NCBI RefSeq assembly: GCF_044430645.1
Contig: NZ_JAWUDN010000002.1
Span: 1 to 64,000 of the forward strand
Direction of reading: 5' to 3'
Origin: Ewingella allii
GTDB taxonomy: Bacteria; Pseudomonadota; Gammaproteobacteria; Enterobacterales; Enterobacteriaceae
DNA: 64,000 nucleotides
Shown one piece after another: positions 59,508 through 64,000 of the stretch (position 1 is its first letter; each line of letters opens with the position of its first letter). A program made the position numbers and the translations under genes. The notes beneath the pieces were generated by a model that did not search any database, was not told the origin of the DNA, and worked only from the letters and a program-made list of their open reading frames with translations.

Positions 59508-60455
59508 ATGGCTACAAAAATCATTCTTGATTGCGACCCGGGGCATGACGATGCAATCGCCATGCTTTTAGCACACGGCAACCCTGAGATTGAACTGCTC
59601 GCCGTCACCACCGTCGTCGGCAACCAGACGCTGGAGAAAGTCACTCGTAACGCGTTGGCGGTAGCTCGGGTAGCGAACATCACCGGCGTTCCCTTCGCCG
59701 CAGGGGCCACTCGCCCACTGGTGCGTCAGGTTGAGGTGGCAGAGGAAATCCACGGTGACTCTGGACTTGATGGCCCTGTGCTGCCAGAACCCGCCATTAA
59801 GATTGAGCCGATCCACGCCATTGATCTGATCATCGACCTTGTCATGTCCCATCCGCCAAAAACCATTACTTTGGTACCAACAGGCGGATTAACCAATATC
59901 GCCTTAGCCGTGCGCAAAGAGCCGCGCATTGCTGAGCGCGTTAAAGAAGTGGTGCTGATGGGCGGCGGTTACCACGAGGGTAACTGGAGCGCGGTGGCGG
60001 AGTTTAATATCAAAATCGACCCCGAAGCCGCGCATATCGTTTTCAACGAAAAATGGCCACTGACCATGGTCGGGCTAGACCTCACGCATCAGGCACTGGC
60101 AACCCCGGAGGTTTACAACCGCATTGCTGCCGTAGGCACTCGCCCGGCCAAATTCGTGACCGAACTGCTCGATTTCTTCAGCCAGAGTTACAAAGACCGT
60201 CAGGGTTTCGACGCGCCGCCGGTTCATGATCCATGTGCCGTGGCTTATGTCATCGACCCGAAAGTGATGACGGTGCGCAAAGCGCCGGTTGATATCGAGC
60301 TTACCGGCACCCTCACGCTGGGCATGACCGTGGCTGACTTCCGCTCTCCTCCCCCACCTGACTGCCATACACAGGTGGCGGTTAAATTGGACAACCAGCG
60401 TTTCTGGGACTTGATTGTCGATGCCCTTGAGCGCATTGGTGAAGTTGAGTTTTAA
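59508..60455 (+). CDS. Ribonucleoside hydrolase (Rih family, pyrimidine-preferring)
   Basis: The 315-residue protein has the inosine-uridine hydrolase signature ILDCDPGHDDAIAML (calcium-binding aspartates), VVGNQTLEKVTRNAL, HGDSGLDGPVLPEP, EFNIKIDPEAA and PVHDPCAVAYV with the conserved histidine. It hydrolyses ribonucleosides to base and ribose. The N-terminus resembles RihB more than RihA, but assignment to A or B is uncertain. Convergent with maeB. Confidence 0.92.
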   Translation: MATKIILDCDPGHDDAIAMLLAHGNPEIELLAVTTVVGNQTLEKVTRNALAVARVANITGVPFAAGATRPLVRQVEVAEEIHGDSGLDGPVLPEPAIKIEPIHAIDLIIDLVMSHPPKTITLVPTGGLTNIALAVRKEPRIAERVKEVVLMGGGYHEGNWSAVAEFNIKIDPEAAHIVFNEKWPLTMVGLDLTHQALATPEVYNRIAAVGTRPAKFVTELLDFFSQSYKDRQGFDAPPVHDPCAVAYVIDPKVMTVRKAPVDIELTGTLTLGMTVADFRSPPPPDCHTQVAVKLDNQRFWDLIVDALERIGEVEF

Positions 60456-60482
60456 GCGTTGGCACAACCTAAGCGTTAAACA

Positions 60483-60503
60483 GAGGCGCTGACTCAGCGC
60501 CTC
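60483..60503. terminator. Hairpin between the nucleoside hydrolase gene and maeB
   Basis: GAGGCGCTGA / TCAGCGCCTC near-perfect stem, followed by a C/T-rich stretch. A weak bidirectional terminator candidate. Confidence 0.5.
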
Positions 60504-60546
60504 GTCTCCCCTCTTCTTTTATCTCTTTTCAGCTTACCCAGCCCCA

Positions 60547-62826
60547 TCACAGCGGCTCGGTTTGTGCCTCCACTACGGCTAAAGCCACCATATTGACGAT
60601 GCGCCGCACCGAGGCAATCGGGGTGAGAATATGCACTGGCTTAGAAACGCCCATTAGCACCGGCCCCACGGTTACACCTTCCGAGCTAGAGACGCGCAGC
60701 AAGTTATAGCTGATACGCGCCGCCTCCATATTGGGCATGATGAGGATATTCGCCGCGCCTTTTAACGGGCTGTCCGGCATGATGTCCTGACGAATGCTCT
60801 CCACCAAGGCAGCATCGCCATGCATTTCGCCATCAATTTCCAGCTCAGGCGCCCGCTGGTTAATTAACGCCAGCGTTTTGCGCATCTTCACCGCCGACGT
60901 GCCATCCGAGGTGCCGAAACTCGAGTGAGAAAGCAGTGCGACTTTTGGTTCGATACCAAAACGCCGCACGGTTTCCGCCGCCATCAGGGTGATTTCGGCA
61001 AGCTGCTCAGGGGTTGGATCGTCATTGACATAGGTGTCGGCAATAAAGGTGTTGCCGCTCGGCAGCAGCAGCGCGTTCATCGCCCCGGCTACGCTCGTCC
61101 CTTCGCGGAAACCAAACACCTTCTCCACCACGTCATAATGCTCGTGATAGGTGCCAATGGTGCCGCAAATCATCGCGTCTGCTTCGCCGCGCAGCAGCAT
61201 GATGGCGGCGATCAGGGTTGGATTGCCGATCACTTCGCGACGCGCCTGCTCCTGAGACACACCGCGACGCTTCATCAACTGGTAGTACTCGCTCCAATAT
61301 TCGTTGAAACGCGGGTCGGACTCATTGTTTACAACATCGAAATCCTTGCCTGCCTCAATTTGCAATCCGAGCTTTTTAAGCCGCATGTCGATGACGCTTG
61401 GCCGGCCAACCAGAATGGGTTTCGCCAGCCCCAGCGTTACCAGTTCTTGAGTCGCATGCAGCACGCGCTCCTCCTCCCCCTCTGCCATCACCACGCGTTT
61501 AGCGTCGGTTTTGGCTTGGGAGAAAATCGGCTTCATAAACAGGTTGGTTTTGTAGACGAACTCAGAGAGTTTCTCGACATAGGCGTCGAAATCCTCAATC
61601 GGCTGGGTCGCCACGCCGGACTCCATTGCCGCTTTCGCCACAGCGGGAGCGATTTTGACAATCAGGCGCGGATCAAAGGGCTTAGGAATGATGTAATCCG
61701 GGCCAAAAGAGAGCTCTTCTTCGCCGTAGGCCGAGGCCACAACGTCGCTCTGCTCGGCCATCGCCAGATCGGCAATGGCATGGACACAGGCCAGTTTCAT
61801 CTCTTCATTTATGGTGGTTGCGCCGACGTCCAGCGCGCCACGGAAGATAAACGGGAAGCACAGCACGTTATTGACCTGATTAGGGAAATCAGAGCGGCCG
61901 GTACAGATTATGGCATCAGGGCGCACCGCCTTGGCCAGCGGCGGCAGGATCTCCGGCTCGGGGTTCGCCAAAGCTAAAATCAGCGGATCTTTACCCATGG
62001 TTTTGACCATATCCTGCGTCAACACGCCGGGGCCAGAACAACCGAGGAAAATGTCTGCATTAGGGATAGCATCGGCCAGCGTGCGCTGCCCGTTGTCATC
62101 TATCGCATAGGCGGCTTTGGTTTCCGCCATGTTCTCTTCGCGGCCTTTGTAGATAACCCCGCGCGAATCACAGGCGGTGATGTTATGGCGCTTCAGGCCT
62201 AGTGCGACCAACAGGTTCAGGCAGGCAATGGCTGAGGCACCGGCCCCTGATACCACCAGACGGACATCAGAAATGTTTTTACCCACCACTCGCAGACCGT
62301 TGAGCACGGCGGCGGTACAGATAATGGCGGTGCCGTGCTGGTCATCATGGAACACAGGAATTTTCATGCGTTCACGCAGCTTTTGCTCAATGTAAAAGCA
62401 TTCCGGCGCTTTGATATCTTCCAGATTGATGCCGCCAAAGGTCGGCTCCAGGGCGGCGATCACGTCTATCAGTTTGTCCGGATCTAACTCGTCGACTTCG
62501 ATATCAAACACATCAATGCCAGCGAATTTCTTAAACAATACGCCTTTACCTTCCATCACCGGTTTGCCCGCCAGTGCCCCGATGTTACCCAACCCAAGCA
62601 CCGCCGTGCCGTTTGAAATCACGGCAACCAAATTGCCTCTGGCGGTGTATTTGTAGGCCGCCAGCGGATCTTTTTGAATTTCAAGGCAAGGAGCCGCTAC
62701 GCCCGGAGAGTAAGCCAGCGCTAAATCACGCTGAGTGGCGAGGGGTTTGGTCGGAGAAACCTGAATCTTTCCCGGTACAGGAAACTCATGAAAATCGAGC
62801 GCACTTTGTTTCAGCTGTTCATCCAT
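60547..62826 (-). CDS. maeB: NADP-dependent malic enzyme MaeB
   Basis: The 759-residue protein equals E. coli MaeB in length. The N-terminal half is a malic enzyme (ALDFHEFPVPGKIQV, VFHDDQHGTAIICTAAVLNG, NAD(P)-binding VVSGAGASAIACLNLL); the C-terminal third (about 430-759) is a phosphotransacetylase-like domain that mediates acetyl-CoA regulation. It converts malate to pyruvate plus NADPH. The start MDEQLKQSALDFHE is conserved with E. coli; a 49-codon extension is not supported. Divergent from talA. Confidence 0.97.
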   Translation of the reverse strand: MDEQLKQSALDFHEFPVPGKIQVSPTKPLATQRDLALAYSPGVAAPCLEIQKDPLAAYKYTARGNLVAVISNGTAVLGLGNIGALAGKPVMEGKGVLFKKFAGIDVFDIEVDELDPDKLIDVIAALEPTFGGINLEDIKAPECFYIEQKLRERMKIPVFHDDQHGTAIICTAAVLNGLRVVGKNISDVRLVVSGAGASAIACLNLLVALGLKRHNITACDSRGVIYKGREENMAETKAAYAIDDNGQRTLADAIPNADIFLGCSGPGVLTQDMVKTMGKDPLILALANPEPEILPPLAKAVRPDAIICTGRSDFPNQVNNVLCFPFIFRGALDVGATTINEEMKLACVHAIADLAMAEQSDVVASAYGEEELSFGPDYIIPKPFDPRLIVKIAPAVAKAAMESGVATQPIEDFDAYVEKLSEFVYKTNLFMKPIFSQAKTDAKRVVMAEGEEERVLHATQELVTLGLAKPILVGRPSVIDMRLKKLGLQIEAGKDFDVVNNESDPRFNEYWSEYYQLMKRRGVSQEQARREVIGNPTLIAAIMLLRGEADAMICGTIGTYHEHYDVVEKVFGFREGTSVAGAMNALLLPSGNTFIADTYVNDDPTPEQLAEITLMAAETVRRFGIEPKVALLSHSSFGTSDGTSAVKMRKTLALINQRAPELEIDGEMHGDAALVESIRQDIMPDSPLKGAANILIMPNMEAARISYNLLRVSSSEGVTVGPVLMGVSKPVHILTPIASVRRIVNMVALAVVEAQTEPL

Positions 62827-63265
62827 CGTCGGGGCCTCTTTTCTTTTTGTAGGTGAGGTAGTTATTCGTCGTTTTTGTAGGGTCATCTGTAGAGATCGGG
62901 AAGGCTTTGAGTTCGGCCTTTCACGAAATCTAGTATAGGTAACTTGCCACGACAAACTATGAAGCACGACCAAAATCGAGTCGTTACATCGCTTACTTTT
63001 CGTTCACGGAAGACATCTCGCAAAAATGAACTACGCTTAAAGTTCCCCCTTGCGCAACTCAGGTTGAACGTTCAGCCTTGCGTTAGCTTTTGTGTTTTCC
63101 ATTGCTCTGGCCCATCACAACAATCAGAAAAAGCACATTCAAATTGTTAACAAATTGATGCAGGGTATGAGCCCCACGTAAAAAGTTGCGCCACGAGTTG
63201 CGCAACGGCGCGCAAGATTTTTGATAACAATGCTTGCAAGACGAAAAGCATTTAAAGGAGTAGAG
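62827..63265. other. maeB-talA divergent intergenic region
   Basis: These 439 bp contain the promoters of both genes. A 10-bp palindrome GTTGCGCAAC lies at 63197-63206 within a string of TTGCGC/GCGCAA motifs about 70 bp before talA; no regulator is assigned. Nothing else was recognised. Confidence 0.5.
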
Positions 63266-64000
63266 ATGAACCAGTTAGACGCACTGAAAAAATTGACCAC
63301 GGTGGTCGCCGACAGTGGCGACATTGAATCTATCCGTCATTTCGAACCGCAAGATGCCACCACCAACCCATCCTTAATCCTCAAAGCCGCCGATTTGCCG
63401 CAGTATCAAGGGCTTATCAAAGACGCGCTGGATTACGCTCGCAATAAAGGTGGCAGCAAAGAGACTCAAATAGTCAATGCCAGCGACAGGCTCGCCGTTA
63501 ACATCGGGTTAGAAATCCTGAAAAGCGTGCCGGGTCGCATTTCGACAGAGGTCGATGCTCGCCTCTCTTTCGACCGTGAACAGTGTCTGGCCAAAGCGCG
63601 TAAGCTGATTGCGATGTATGAAGAGAAAGGCGTTGATAAATCACGCATTCTCATCAAGCTGGCGTCAACCTGGGAAGGCATCAAAGCCGCCGAAGAGTTA
63701 GAACGCGAAGGTATCAACTGTAACCTGACTCTGTTGTTCTCCTTCGCTCAGGCCCGCGCTTGTGCCGAAGCTGGCGTGTACCTGATCTCCCCATTCGTCG
63801 GCCGTATCTATGACTGGTATAAAGCCAAAGAGCCAAATGCGACCTATGATGTCGAAAAAGATCCGGGTGTGAAATCCGTCCGTGATATCTATGAATACTA
63901 CAAATCCCATAAATATCAGACCGTGATCATGGGGGCCAGCTTCCGCAAAGTGGAACAAATTCTGGCCCTGGCCGGTTGTGACCGCCTGACTATCTCCCCG
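63266..64000 (+). CDS. talA: Transaldolase A (3' end beyond window)
   Basis: The first 245 codons are visible and highly similar to E. coli TalA (316 residues): ALKKLTTVVADSGDIESIRHFEPQDATTNPSL, the catalytic lysine in ILIKLASTWEGIKAAEELE, and NLTLLFSFAQARACAEAGVYLISPFVGRIYDWY. It exchanges a dihydroxyacetone unit between sugar phosphates in the pentose phosphate pathway. TAAAGGAG precedes the ATG. It adjoins maeB as in E. coli, where tktB follows. Confidence 0.96.
   Translation, partial: MNQLDALKKLTTVVADSGDIESIRHFEPQDATTNPSLILKAADLPQYQGLIKDALDYARNKGGSKETQIVNASDRLAVNIGLEILKSVPGRISTEVDARLSFDREQCLAKARKLIAMYEEKGVDKSRILIKLASTWEGIKAAEELEREGINCNLTLLFSFAQARACAEAGVYLISPFVGRIYDWYKAKEPNATYDVEKDPGVKSVRDIYEYYKSHKYQTVIMGASFRKVEQILALAGCDRLTISP

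Noticed and set aside
60925..61977. 350-codon plus-strand ORF opposite maeB
   Set aside because: An antisense shadow of a conserved 759-residue enzyme in GC-rich codons.

Overview
The window looks like a chromosomal segment of an enterobacterium. Its backbone follows the gene order of the E. coli K-12 region around alaC-ypdAB-glk-yfeO-ypeC-mntH-nupC-gltX-yfeRH-ligA-zipA-cysZK-ptsHI-crr-cysMAWTP-yfeXYZ-ypeA-amiA-hemF-maeB-talA. Protein lengths and active-site residues agree closely with the E. coli proteins as I remember them. The position of the curli genes, an indolepyruvate decarboxylase gene and a CdiA/FhaB-type locus suggest a non-Escherichia member, perhaps Yersiniaceae (Serratia/Rahnella/Rouxiella/Ewingella-like). 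That assignment is inference.

Left accessory region (1-15.0 kb). A two-partner secretion locus runs leftwards: an outer-membrane transporter, then a huge CdiA/FhaB-type exoprotein that leaves the window before its C-terminus. Next to it is a complete curli locus: csgBAC leftwards and csgDEFG rightwards, separated by an 898-bp regulatory region. Then come an NTF2-like protein, a CsbD-type stress protein with a membrane anchor, and a HigBA toxin-antitoxin pair. In the E. coli map curli genes are not beside alaC, so this block looks like an insertion of surface, biofilm and competition functions.

Backbone with small insertions (15-64 kb). alaC, a GNAT gene, the ypdAB pyruvate-sensing pair, glk and yfeO are followed by an insertion (aspartate/glutamate-type racemase, PACE efflux protein with divergent LysR regulator, ipdC, aldo-keto reductase). 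ypeC, mntH and nupC come next, then two tRNA-Ala genes, an FNT channel, gltX, and tRNA-Val and tRNA-Lys. After the tRNAs lie a tRNA-Lys 3'-end remnant split by a 62-bp element, a nucleotidyltransferase gene, and a FlxA-like gene with a near-consensus sigma-28 promoter. The window continues with yfeR/yfeH, ligA-ypeB, zipA, cysZ, cysK and the ptsHI-crr operon. A CpxAR-like two-component system lies between crr and cysM. The sulfate uptake genes cysPTWA and cysM are followed by yfeX, yfeY, yfeZ, a YgiW-like BOF protein, ypeA, amiA, hemF, a DUF188 gene, a nucleoside hydrolase, maeB and the start of talA.

Functional themes are surface adhesion and biofilm (curli, two-partner secretion), PTS sugar uptake and carbon control (ptsHI-crr, glk, ypdAB), assimilatory sulfur metabolism (cysZ, cysK, cysM, cysPTWA), and metal and stress responses (mntH, yfeX, yfeY, csbD-like). 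An auxin-type indolepyruvate decarboxylase is also present. No integrase, transposase, CRISPR array or rRNA gene was seen.
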